Of a DNA stretch of 64,000 bases, positions 10,880 to 21,690 are shown piece by piece (the first letter of the stretch is position 1; each line of letters begins with the position of its first letter). The notes under the pieces were generated by a model. The model saw only the letters and a program-made list of their open reading frames with translations, made no database searches and had not been told where the DNA came from. This DNA is from Apoda limacodes (Eukaryota; Arthropoda; Insecta; Lepidoptera; Limacodidae): assembly GCA_946406115.1 (NCBI GenBank), contig OX291543.1, positions 34,994,815 to 35,058,814 of the forward strand. The letters run 5' to 3'. Both the position numbers and the translations under genes were made by a program.

Positions 10880-11240
10880 TAGTTTCTTCGGCCTAGAGCC
10901 CGATCAGTGATCTTCCAAGTTGATCACACCCCGCAGGTCTCCGCCGCCAAAGTAAACCGGCACAATGCTAAGCCGCACGTGGTTGTCACGATGCTATGCA
11001 GCATGTGGCAGAAGTTTGCCCCGTAGCTACGGTGATCAGCGGAGCTCAGGCTGAAGCACGGCTACCGTATAGGTCGAGGATTTTTAGTATAGAGCACTCC
11101 AGACAAGCCGAGAATTTGGAGTACGCAGAACTCCAGGCCTCCCTCAGTGCTGACGTCGCTAGAAGGCTAACGCGCACCGTCCCTCGCAGTACTTGAGAAG
11201 AGTAGTCTTCTCCCAGACCTCAGTTACGGCGTAGAGCCGA
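10880..11240. other. GC-rich block of unknown origin
   Basis: Distinctly GC-rich against its AT-rich flanks, with CCGCAGGTCTCCGCCGCC and AAGCCGCACGTGGTTGTCAC. The frame at 10996-11196 has no recognised domain and no clear splice sites. It may be a fragment of a retroelement or a decayed gene. Confidence 0.4.
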
Positions 11241-11972
11241 AAAGTAACGGTATAGTAGTTACTAAAAACAGTGCTGTTTGGTTTTGAATATATTTATTTG
11301 CCTTTGGCAACATAAAACAAAAAAAAAAACAACTAATAAGACGGTGCTGAGACGCGATCACAAATCGACTAAAATTTTAGTTGGCGGCAGCATAAACACG
11401 TTTATGCCCGCTGAAGACAAACGGCGAACTAGTGGCGACCGGCGTCACAACTGTCATTCTTGCGCATGTACTTGAGCGTTATAGTGACGTGCCGGACTGC
11501 GTAGTGTTTTTTGGTTTTTAAAAATAGGTACTGTATAAATGTGCCCCCGCTCCCCTTATGTATTTACAAAAAAAAAGTAATATTTATTGATTTGTATCCG
11601 TTGTCTGGTACCCATAACACATGCTTTGTTTATTTTAAGGCCAGATGGCGCAGTGTGTTATGTCCAAATATATATATAACATAGTAATAGATAATATCAT
11701 ACGATATAGTATTGTAAAGTATAGTACCTTATCATTCCATCTTTATGTGTATTTTTTTATTATTTATTATATTATATTTTACATAAGCATAGCTGATTTT
11801 TTGTAAATTGTTAAATGTTTAATATTCTTTTGTGTACTTCACCCACTTCATGACTATTTTTAAGGTGTATGGTAGACTGGCGGATAATAACAGTAGGCAC
11901 TAAGTCCACCCTTTGTACCGTTTTCGTAGTAAAATAAATATTAGGTCTTTATCACATAATGTTATTGACCAG

Positions 11973-12065
11973 ATATCCCAGCTCAAGGCACACCTGCAAA
12001 CGGCAGAGAACACGGAGGCCAACGTGACCGTGTACCCGCAGGACATCGACTCTGAACTCGAAAAG
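11973..12065 (+). CDS. Host gene exon A (internal exon of a coiled-coil-type protein)
   Basis: Internal coding exon of an unidentified host gene. The 31 codons begin ISQLKAHLQTAENTEA and end with DIDSELEK. They are GC-rich inside AT-rich flanks and rich in Leu, Glu and Gln, as in coiled-coil proteins. The acceptor is chosen at TTATTGACCAG; a second in-frame AG nine bases later (start 11982) is equally possible. The donor is AAG|GTTCGC, which departs from the GTAAGT consensus and is the weakest splice site of the five exons. Both borders are phase 0, and the next exon (18521) also starts in phase 0. The open frame runs further upstream to 11913, but that part has intron-like AT-rich codons. 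No domain was recognised; the exon call rests on composition, open frame and phase. Confidence 0.6.
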
Positions 12066-13129
12066 GTTCGCATTTTTTTTATATCATTATCTAATCTAAC
12101 CTTAGTGTGGTTTGACCTTCCCTTTTCTATTTGATGTTGTAGACATTCATTTAAAGTAACGTTTGCGTAAAGCTTTTTAAAAAATCACTATTTATCTCTA
12201 CAATTTAGTGTAAGAACTTTTAAAATAAGCAATAGGCGTGTCTGAAAACAACTCTTATTTGTTGAGACAGAGCTTGTTATACAATAGTAGATTACATCAC
12301 AAGGGAGCAATTATATCACAAGGGAGCAAAATAATGTTCAGGATTCAAAGGATGGCGCACGAGGAGAAAGAATTTTGCTCCCATATGATACACTCTACTT
12401 TTTATCACTTTATGAGAAAATAAGTAAGTGCAACTTATGAATAAGAATTGTATATTTACATACATACATAACATATAAATAAATTAAAATGAAATAAAAA
12501 CGATTTATACGTCCAGATTACGTGTTCAGGCACACGAAAGGAGACGTGAACTGTGCCCCCGCGTAAAGTAATATGACGATTTGCGCAAAAACATCGTGTA
12601 GAAACTATTGAAAAAAACGGTTAGATGAAAAAAAATCACTTTTTAGAAGTTATTCTACTGTGCTGTTGCATATGCTTGCTATATTTGAGTTACAAACTAA
12701 GTTTTTAATATAATTATTCGCAAAACATTTTACAAATACTTTTCTGTCTGTGTTGCCAAGTCTGTAGGTACCTTCATTTCCCAAGTTAAGTAAGGCGAAC
12801 ACTGAAACGACAATACATATTTTTCACCTAACGCCACTTACATTACAATATTAAAGGGTGATAAAGTATTTATATATGCATAACCCCTGTGATGCATTGT
12901 ATCTATAGAACGTAAACCTTTACCCCGGACTTCTGCAATGTTTAAGTAAAAAAATATGTAACAGACTAGATTTTGCCAGCGGCTCCGCCCGCCCTAAATT
13001 CGGTTATCGGCGTCGAACTCTTTTATTAACTTCAATTAATTAATTAATGAGTTATACCAATGAATTGCTATAGCATGCTATAGGTGCAGCAATAGTTCAA
13101 TCTGTCATAGAATTAAAATCCCACATTTA

Positions 13130-13290
13130 CGACTCACACGTCATATTTAATTGTAGGGAACCAATGTCTTTTACCCACGACTCGCGCTTAACATTCAAAT
13201 ATGTTACAAGACAACTCATACGTCATATTTAATTGTACAGAACCAATGTCCTTAATACACAATTCGCGCTTAACACTCAAATATGTCACA
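13130..13290. repeat. ~75-bp tandem duplication
   Basis: ACGTCATATTTAATTGTA, GAACCAATGTC and TCGCGCTTAACA..CAAATATGT occur twice in a row. The frame at 13201-13419 merely overlies it. Confidence 0.8.
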
Positions 13291-13599
13291 ACACATGTCT
13301 TGACCCATTATATATTTTTGAGCAATATCCTACCTATATTTCTCAATAATGTAATAAGCTATATTAAACGTAATATATTACTATGCCACTACTACTATGG
13401 AACTGGCTCTCTATCCTAACACACGTCTCTAACTCCTCTAACTTTCGACTATTTTCTTTGACACAACCTAACATAATAAAGATTGTTTATTTTCCTATAA
13501 AATCACCTATTGACACATCAACACATAGATATACCTTCTATTTAGTTAGTGTAACGTAAGCTATGTTCTACAATTACTTTTATCTCACCTCGTATCGTA

Positions 13600-14240
13600 T
13601 CACATTTTAACATGTGTAATCCGCACTTTCATTATTATAAATAATAATGTTTGTTTATTTCCTTTTCTGATGTAGTTTATTTGAGATAATCTGTCATAGA
13701 TTTAAATTCCCATATCCAACCTCCCTGTACTACTCATAATCGCCATATACTAAAAATAAATAACTGACCTAATGTAAATAAATCTGACGCGTGTTCCGTC
13801 TTACGAATTTTCTATGAATTGTCCTTTTTTGAAGTTTTCACTAAACACAAAAACATACAACCGGGATATAACATTTTTACTTGTGTAATCCGCACTTTCA
13901 TCTTTTCATCAACCCAATTTCCTCTTACTTTTCATTCGTCCTATAGAGTTTAACATGTTTTACACAAAAAAAAGCACAACGCCGCTGAAAACGCTTTCAC
14001 TTCAGAATTATAATACCACGCCACGCCGGCTTTATAGTTTCCGTCTTGCAAATTTTTATGACGTGGCATTATGGTATCCGTCTGACGACCAGTTCAGAAG
14101 CGAGTTCATCATGTTTTACCCATCACAAAAACTAACCTAATGTAAATAACTCTGACGCGAGTTCCGTCTTACGAATTTTCGAAAAGCACACGTGACCTGA
14201 CGCGAGTTTAACATTTTTTACCCCAAAAAAAGTAAACAAC
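13600..14240. repeat. Degenerate internally repeated block
   Basis: ACCTAATGTAAATAAATCTG with GTTCCGTCTTACGAATTTTC occurs near 13765 and 14136. GTGTAATCCGCACTTTCAT occurs near 13615 and 13884. It is probably two overlapping copies of an unrecognised dispersed element. Confidence 0.6.
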
Positions 14241-17200
14241 GCTGCTAAAGCAGTTTTAACTTCAAAAATATCTTCACTTTATAACGAACTGTAACGTCAC
14301 ACTGTGGACTCTTTATATAAGATTGCAACTTTTATTACCTAATACTGGGTACTTTATTAGCAAGAATGTGTACGTACACCCGCAATTGGGCGTGTAAAAT
14401 TATAGGGCTTTCCTTGTATTGTGACGCTGCCGCGGTGCCAGTGCCCCCTACCTGGTCGGACAGCATGAAACGCCCCCCATTTTTAATAATTCAAAATATT
14501 AATATTGTAACATAATGAAATGTTTTAGGAAACTTTGCAGCCTCCTACTATCATTCAAACGTAAGAAAGTAAATAAATCTATACAAATATTGATGTAGAT
14601 AATTATGTTATTTGGCCAAGCGTGATCGTCAAAAGTGGTAGGACCCGAAAACCGTTGTGTCAGATAATTAGTAACCCAGTTGTTTTAGAGGTACGTCAGA
14701 GTAATATAGCAAACAATAGTATACAAATAAGCGTAAAATAATCAAGAAAATAAATATAGCTAAAACTACGATCATAAATAATGCACACTTTGAGTTTTCA
14801 CTATTTCTAAAGTCGGTGCAAAACACCTAAACAAAGCAAATACTCGAATATCAGACCTAAAGGAAACAGGTACTAAAGAGCTATATGATTTTTCTGTCAT
14901 CCCTACACAAAGGGTTTTATTTTCGCTACTTCCACATTTGCTTAGTGCATTCGCTTTTTAGAGTGGGAACTAGGTAGCTATGTGTTCAGGACTTGTGACC
15001 TGAAAGTAGGTCTAAGGGGCGCCCCCTTACGATGCACATCAGCGCTCACCTACACTAGCTAACCAGCCAAAATAGTAAACCCCTACTAACGCTGCTAAGG
15101 ATGGACATGGATTACACATAGTAATTACTGTATCTCTTGGCAGACCTAGTTCTTTAGTGGGCTATATAATTATTATGGCTGGTATAATCTTAGTTCCGAG
15201 TTCTACTTTTATAGATTTATCTTTACCTAGCTGAAAATGTCCTAGAAACAAGGTCCGTTAATATATTACTTCCTACTGAGGTGATTGAGATCTTTCTACC
15301 ATAAATTTCTAACCAACAAAAGCGGGCCCGTCATTTGGATGTTTTAACATTAATTTACATATTTTTAAAACACAACCTAAAGGATTTCACAACGAACATA
15401 TAATATTTTCACTGTAACTTCTAATATAAAAGCATTTACTAACCAGTAATGGTGGTACTATCTGGCTGTAGTTTAACCCCACGTGATAGCTTCTCGTGAC
15501 CCACAAGCGTAGACTATGGTTTCCCCCTTCTCGGGCAGCGTTTCGACAATTTAAACGATGGCAATTGAATGGTCTGTATGTATGGGACCACGCACTGTTA
15601 TCACCACTGACACACAACTTCTGACCCCACATTTCAAAACCCCCATCCTATTTCTTTATTCCGGACGAATGTCCGGCCTTAATTTATTTTAACAAAGAAA
15701 AAAGAATATATTTTAAGTATAATACTAGTTACTAGATTAATATGAACGATGTAGATAAAACGGCCTAATTATCCTTAAACTAATAGAATATTAATATTAT
15801 GTTCTAAATAATCGTAAAGTTCTAACAAACCCCGGGTAATTTCAAATAAACTAACACGTCATACCAATATACGGAATACGTGAAAACCAAGACAACTACC
15901 TTTTATCATTGTTAGATTTTTTATTGTACGAGTCTATGTAATGCTCGTTTAACGACTCACTTACGTTAGACGCGCGGGTGTTTTCAATATTATAAAAGTT
16001 CTAAGTTAATTAAACTTTCGCGGTTATATTCAACATTATAAAACTCCAAATGACAGTAGCATAACCATTTAACTAAAGGTATTAAAATAGTAAGAAAAAA
16101 AAAAAGTGGATAACAAAACAACTCCTATCTAGAGGGTCTCCAATTTACTGTATAAAACTTTTATCGAGTAAAAGTTATAAAACTACCTTAAAGAGCATAT
16201 GAAACGTGCTTCCATTCCTATATTACTTAACCACTAATCAGCGATTATCTTAAAACGTCCTCCAATAAAATTGCCTTCCAAACAACCATCCAATCACAGT
16301 ACGTTTTAAAGCATCCATACTCGCGCCACTGGTTCAAAACTTACGCAACTTCATTTTGTCTAGAGTCCGAATCCATAACTCGGGAGTTAGATTACTACCA
16401 ACATTTAACAATTAATTTTGTGTTGATGTTTATGATCCATAGGTTTATAATGTAATAATTTACATTTGAGTCATTGGTATTCAACTTTTTGTTAGCTTCA
16501 AACCTTTTATAAAATAAATCATAACTTCTCAGCTAATGTATAAAATTACTGAACTTGTCTATTTAAACGCGCCATTCTAATTTAAAGATGCATTTTGCTA
16601 TAGGTACTAAGTTTATTGAGAATTGTTTACTAATGCAAATCTTTGCGCTAAAACTTGAATAAAACCATTGCATTACAAAAATGTCAAGGCAGAAATATTT
16701 GTATCGTCACAAGCCGGGGCGAATCAAAGGCGCACGCACAGCTACACAGGTGCATTTAATATTGGTTTTATAAATTAAATTACTTAGTACGAGCACTTCA
16801 AGTTAAACCGAGTGTAATTTGCATTGTTTCTGTAATAGTCTGAGACGTCAATCAGTAATATAAATTATGCAATTACAACGATAGACTAATTAGGTCTTAA
16901 GAAAAACAATTATAATGTACTTATAATGATTTTTGTTTGATTTTCTTGAAGAAAACTAATAAAATGTCAAACTATAATCTTTCAATTTTATTGATTAATT
17001 TTAAATAAAATGTAACGTATGATCTTTAAAGTTCCTATGTAAATTGAGATGAAAATACTCTATAGCTTATTGATTAAAATCCCTAATAGTTTCCTTACCC
17101 GAAGGTTCACAATGGAGCCCTATTGCTAAGCCTACGCTGACCTTTAAAGGGCTCGAAGTAGGCAACAGCCTGAAATTTTCTTAGAATATGTGTTATATAG

Positions 17201-18520
17201 GCACTTATATGATGACTTATACGTCTAGATACCGTGTCCGAAACAACACCAAACGGGGTATTGCGATTTGGTGTTACCAACCTCAAAGTGATTACCCTAA
17301 ATTGGGAAGTTCTTACTTTCATTCGGAACTACAATTTATATTTACTTATATTGCGAATAATTATTTTAAAACTTAGTTTGTAATCAAATATGTGGAAAGA
17401 TTAACAGTACTACGCATACTACGATTACCAAGTGACAACGTTTATTCCAAATATCAACACCGGCACCCAATCAATAAAATAGTTGACATATTTAATTTAG
17501 ATTTTTTTAAATATAAATTTTTTATGTCTCCCTTTTTAGTTATTGTTTATATAAATTACAGTTTTGAATTCGGTTTAATTTTATTAAATTACTTTTTTGA
17601 CACATGAAGTGAAAATGTGTTGATATTGAAAGCAGCGCAAAACAGTCAGTTAAAATATGTGTAAAGCTTTCGGTGAACTGAGAATCCGCTTGGGGTCTGT
17701 CGACAGTAACGTAATAATCATTGAGTGGTGGCTGAGCATCATTTGCTTCATCTTCAGTACAATGGGAAACACCTATCGCTATTAAATGACAAACTGTGTA
17801 TTTTAAATTAATTGATGGATCGTGTAATATCAGATATATAATAATGTAAATTATTAGCATATTGGGCACCTCCTATATCTTATTGACGTATTTAATGAAA
17901 CTTTCTTTTGAAAAATGTCACCTAATCCTTTGTTGTTATCTGTATATCTCATTCATTGCCAATGTAAGTAGCACCGAACAGTTGGTCTAGAGCAGGAGCT
18001 TTGTGCCAAACCTAAAAAAAAAAAAAAATTCTTTGTACATTAGTTTGATAGAAACAAATCCACAGCCTTTTATTTTAAATTATATTAGTGCTTTTAAAAT
18101 TTCGAAAAAAAACTGCTGGCCATGATTGCAAAGCAATAGAACTGTGCACAATATTACTATAACATACAGTTTTGAAAAAAAAATTAGGTGTTAGTTAAAT
18201 GAGAAGCGAATAAGGTGTAATTTAGCACTTAAGTGAGCAGTGCTTACAGCTGTTAACAAATGTACAGATTAACGATTTTTGGTTCATTGACCTTAATATA
18301 CACACAGTTTTCGACAATTTTGGGTACTGCAACTGTAAATACACCCTAACCCTTGGTATATAGCTGTAACCCCGACCCGTTCCATTACTCTGGGTGTCAC
18401 CAAACCTGTAAAAACAATCTGTCTAATACTGTCCATGTTTCTCTTTCCTGCATGCTTGGAATGCGACTAACCGTGTGTCACTAAACCGGGCGCCTGGGTT
18501 TACCTTCGATCTGCCGCCAG

Positions 18521-18598
18521 GAAGATGACGCTCGGTTCGAACGCAGGTTGGAAGAGGCGAAGCAACAGATCATTCAACATCTTCAAGAACAGTTACAG
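18521..18598 (+). CDS. Host gene exon B (coiled-coil segment)
   Basis: A 26-codon internal exon. It reads EDDARFERRLEEAKQQ followed by IIQHLQEQLQ, with hydrophobic residues at heptad-like spacing and no proline or glycine, so it is very likely a helical coiled-coil segment. The acceptor CTGCCGCCAG and donor CAG|GTACGT are both good. Both borders are phase 0, which fits the exon ending at 12065 and the exon starting at 35320. The upstream intron is about 6.5 kb and the downstream one about 16.7 kb; both carry transposon debris. The protein family is not identified. A large structural scaffold is inferred only from composition. Confidence 0.72.
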
Positions 18599-19186
18599 GT
18601 ACGTGCTTGTGTAGTGGAAAAAATACCTAGTAGATTGCACAACGAATGAAAAAAATCATGCGAGGACCTTAGTCGAATCTCGAGAGTAGCGAAGGATTCT
18701 ATAGTTAAACTCCAAGGGTAGCGAGGTTTTTAAGGGTAGAATCCTGAGCGTAGCAACGGATTCTAAGCTGCGAGGTCAATTTTTTTCACACTTTATACAA
18801 TTGACTAAAAGAAAATAAGTTTTGCTTACATCTCAATTCACTTATTTAAACTGCCAATATCTTCTTCTAAAAAATCAATTGCCGTACGTTAGTTTCGCAA
18901 AATCTCGACAATGGCTCGACCAATTTTAATGTTTTTTTTCAGTATGCTTGAATTGGTCCCTAGATAGTTAGATTCGCACCTCTATATGCATAGAAGGAAA
19001 TATCACGGAATTATTCAAACTTTTTGCTTTATAAATTAAATAAATTTATATTCTATTAAAATTATGTAACGCATAGAAAGAGAAGATTTTAAGGGCATTT
19101 TCTCCAAAAAGAAAGTTATCTCATTGATCAAATTAAAAAATATATTTGAATTTATTGGAATCGGAACGCAAAATAAACATTTAAGT

Positions 19187-19820
19187 GGCGATGTGAGCGA
19201 GCAGTTCTAGAGTACGGTACGGCTGTACTAGCCGTGGTCATAAGTAGACTGCAGTAGCGAGGTGTTGTGTGACGATGGCAGCGAGCAGTGTTAAAGTCTG
19301 GCACGATTGTACTAGCCGTGGTCACAAGTAGACTGTAGTAGCGAGGTATTGTGTGACGATGGGAGCGAGCAACGATTGTACTAGCCGTGGTCACAAGTAG
19401 ACTGTAGAAGCGAGGTGTTGTGTGACGATGGGAGCGAGCAGTGTTAGAGTATGGCACGCTTGCACTAGCCGTGGTCACAAGTACACTGTAGTAGCGAGGT
19501 ATTGTGTGACGATGGGAGCGAGCAACGATTGTACTAGCCGTGGTCACAAGTAGACTGTAGTAGCGATGTGTTATGCGGAGATGGGAGCGAGCAGTTCTAG
19601 AGTATGGCACGGTTGTACTAGTTGTGGTCAGAAGTAGACTGTAGTAGCGAGGTGTTGTGTGACGATGGGAGCGAGCCGTGTTAGAGTCTGGCACGATTGT
19701 ACTAGCCGTGGTCACAAGTAGACTGTAGTAGCGAGGTATTGTGTGACGATGGGAGCGAGCAACGATTGTACTAGCCGTGGTCACAAGTAGACTGTAGAAG
19801 CGAGGTGTTGTGCGACGATG
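19187..19820. repeat. Minisatellite, 84- and 69-bp unit variants
   Basis: About eight tandem units built on TGTACTAGCCGTGGTCACAA, GTAGACTGTAGTAGCGAGG and TTGTGTGACGATGGGAGCG. Long units (84 bp) carry an extra AGTGTTAGAGTCTGGCAC; short units (69 bp) lack most of it. Both lengths are multiples of three, so the minus strand has a 223-codon frame of repeated RSHRHTTPRYYSLLVTTA. This is a by-product of the repeat, not evidence of a gene. The array directly abuts the broken mariner at 19821. Confidence 0.9.
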
Positions 19821-20118
19821 CACTCCTCACGCGAAGGTGCTCGTGTAGAATCTTTTGAACGTTCCTTGAACCAATCTGCAGTGTATGCTGAATCTCTTCG
19901 TATGTAATTCGTCTGTTTTCTTGAATTATTTTTTTTACTGCCAGCACATTTCTTCCGTGACAGCCGTGGTAGGACGACCACTCCTTTGTTCATCGCCCAA
20001 AGTAAGGCGACCGCGCGAACTCGCTATGCCAACGGTAGATGGTTGCTTTTTGAGGTCCTTCATCCATAAAAGCCATTTGAAGTCGATCATCAGGTTTTAG
20101 GCCACATTTAGAATCGAA
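19821..20118 (-). pseudogene. Mariner transposase fragment (N-terminal third)
   Basis: The minus-strand translation gives CGLKPDDRLQMAFMDEG and QKATIYRWHSEFAR (helix-turn-helix), then GDEQRSGRPTTAVTEE, followed by RRITYEEIQHTLQI and LHEHLRVRR in shifted frames. It belongs to the Tc1/mariner superfamily and is the same family as the copy at 61900. It lacks the first ~16 residues and stops abruptly at CGTGAGGAGTG, where the minisatellite begins. The catalytic DD34D part is absent and there are several frameshifts. Confidence 0.82.
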
Positions 20119-20574
20119 CACTAAATTGGATAATTCTGTTTTTTTGCGTTCGTTGTTGGTAGGGCAAGATTTTTATAAAGAAAAAAGGGTCAAGTGCGAG
20201 AATCCACCACGGTACGGCCAGTAAAGTAAGTAAATTATCATCTGACACATTTTCAAGTGAGAGGAAATCACTGAATGAAAATTTTTTTTGCATGTTCGTG
20301 TGACCAGCTGACGTATAATCCATCACGGTACGGTCAGCTGACTTTTTTTTTATCTTCAAAGAATTGCGTTAACTATCATTTAACAAATTTTCAGTCGGGA
20401 GGAAATTATTGAAAACATTTTTTTTACGTGATTGAGAGGCTGCCGCTGCCCCACCCACCAACGGAGCGGCAGCTGACGCTCACCGTGCTGCATAATAAAA
20501 CCCTCTGAAGCATTTCACGAGTTATCGCTTGCGAGGAAATGACTGACAAATTATACTATCTGGCTCACGGACTA

Positions 20575-21134
20575 TTAGGCTGGATTGCACCAAAACGATT
20601 GTTAAAGTAATTGACAAAAATAACTTTGACAATTACTTTTACTTTAACCGTTACAATGAGTAGTGCAGCTATATTGTCACTATGTTGAAATAATTATGGA
20701 TACTTTCTGTATTAAACTTTTTTGTAAAGGTTTAAATAGCTATTACGACTAGGCTTTACCGAATTTATAAATTATAATAGCAAGTAAAACTTGCAGTAAC
20801 GCTATAATCTGCAATTGTATCTTACAAATTTTGTGAGATAGGTTAAAAAAATACTATTTGAATAAATGTATAACAATGCTACCTACATAATATTAAAAAA
20901 AACTCATAATTCAAATTTGTTGTATTTCACATAAATAACCTCATTTTATGAACATTTAGCGGCTTGTCAATTGTAACTTTAACTATAACTAGTCATTTTC
21001 GGTTGGTTATTACGTTAAAGTTATGACGTAATTTAACAATTTTCAAATGGAGTCCATTTTTTGGTTAACCGAGTATTTGACGAGCCGTCGGCTTTTTGTT
21101 ATCGTTAAAGTTACTTGGCGCAATGCAGCCCTAA
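20575..21134. mobile_element. MITE with GGCTGSATTGCRCCAA inverted ends
   Basis: The left end GGCTGGATTGCACCAA (20578) is matched by the inverted right end TTGGCGCAATGCAGCC (to 21131). Flanks are TTA and CTA, close to a TWA target duplication. Subterminal sequences are also inverted (GTTAAAGTAATTGACAAAAA against TTTTTGTTATCGTTAAAGTT). About 555 bp, AT-rich, no coding capacity. Elements with this GGCTGGGTTGCACCA start are widespread in moths; PIF/Harbinger-like membership is inferred. Confidence 0.65.
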
Positions 21135-21198
21135 ACAGGTCTTGGTAAAATTCAAATCTAAAACACAATTAAAAAAAAACTGTTTCTTTTTCTGATTC

Positions 21199-21690
21199 TT
21201 GATGAGATCTAAAACTTTGTAAAGAAACCACTAGTCCCAGTCAATAGTTACGGAGATATAGCACTTTATATTTTGACAGCTGGTATCCAAAACGAAGATC
21301 TTGATGAGATCTAAAACTTTGTAAAGAAACCACTAGTCCCAGTCAATAGTTACGGAGATATAGCACTTTATATTTTGACAGCTGGTATCCAAAACGAAGA
21401 TCTTGATGAGATCTAAAACTTTTGTAAAGAAACCACTAGTCCCAGTCAATAGTTACGGAGATATAGCACTTTATATTTTGACAGCTGGTATCCAAAACGA
21501 AGATCTTGATGAGATCTAAAACTTTTGTAAAAAAAACCACTAGTCTGCAATCAATAGTTACGGAGATAAAGCACTGTATATTTTGACAGCTGTCATCCGA
21601 AATGAAGATCTTGCTGAGATCCAAAACTTTTGTAAAGAAACCACTAGACTGCAGTCAATATTTACGGAGATATAGCACTTTTTATTTTGT
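21199..21690. repeat. 102-bp tandem repeat, about 4.8 copies
   Basis: Units begin TTGATGAGATCTAAAACTTT and contain CAGTCAATAGTTACGGAGAT and ATTTTGACAGCTGGTATCC. GATGAG occurs at 21201, 21303, 21405, 21508 and (as GCTGAG) 21613. The first three units are almost identical and the last two diverge. It begins about 65 bp after the MITE ending at 21134. Confidence 0.93.

Larger units (their letters stand above)
12066..18520 (+). other. Intron between exons A and B
   Basis: About 6.5 kb, AT-rich. It holds a partial CCAGCGGCTCCGCCCGCCC repeat near 12975 and the repeated blocks at 13.1-14.3 kb. 14.3-18.5 kb shows nothing I can identify; short frames there are not credible. Confidence 0.6.

Noticed and set aside
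11340..11470. LTR-retrotransposon primer-binding site (TGGCGACCGGCG)
   Set aside because: Resembles a tRNA 3' end match, but no paired LTRs or gag/pol were found nearby.
19152..19823. 223-codon minus-strand frame
   Set aside because: It lies within the 84/69-bp minisatellite; openness follows from stop-free units of length divisible by three.
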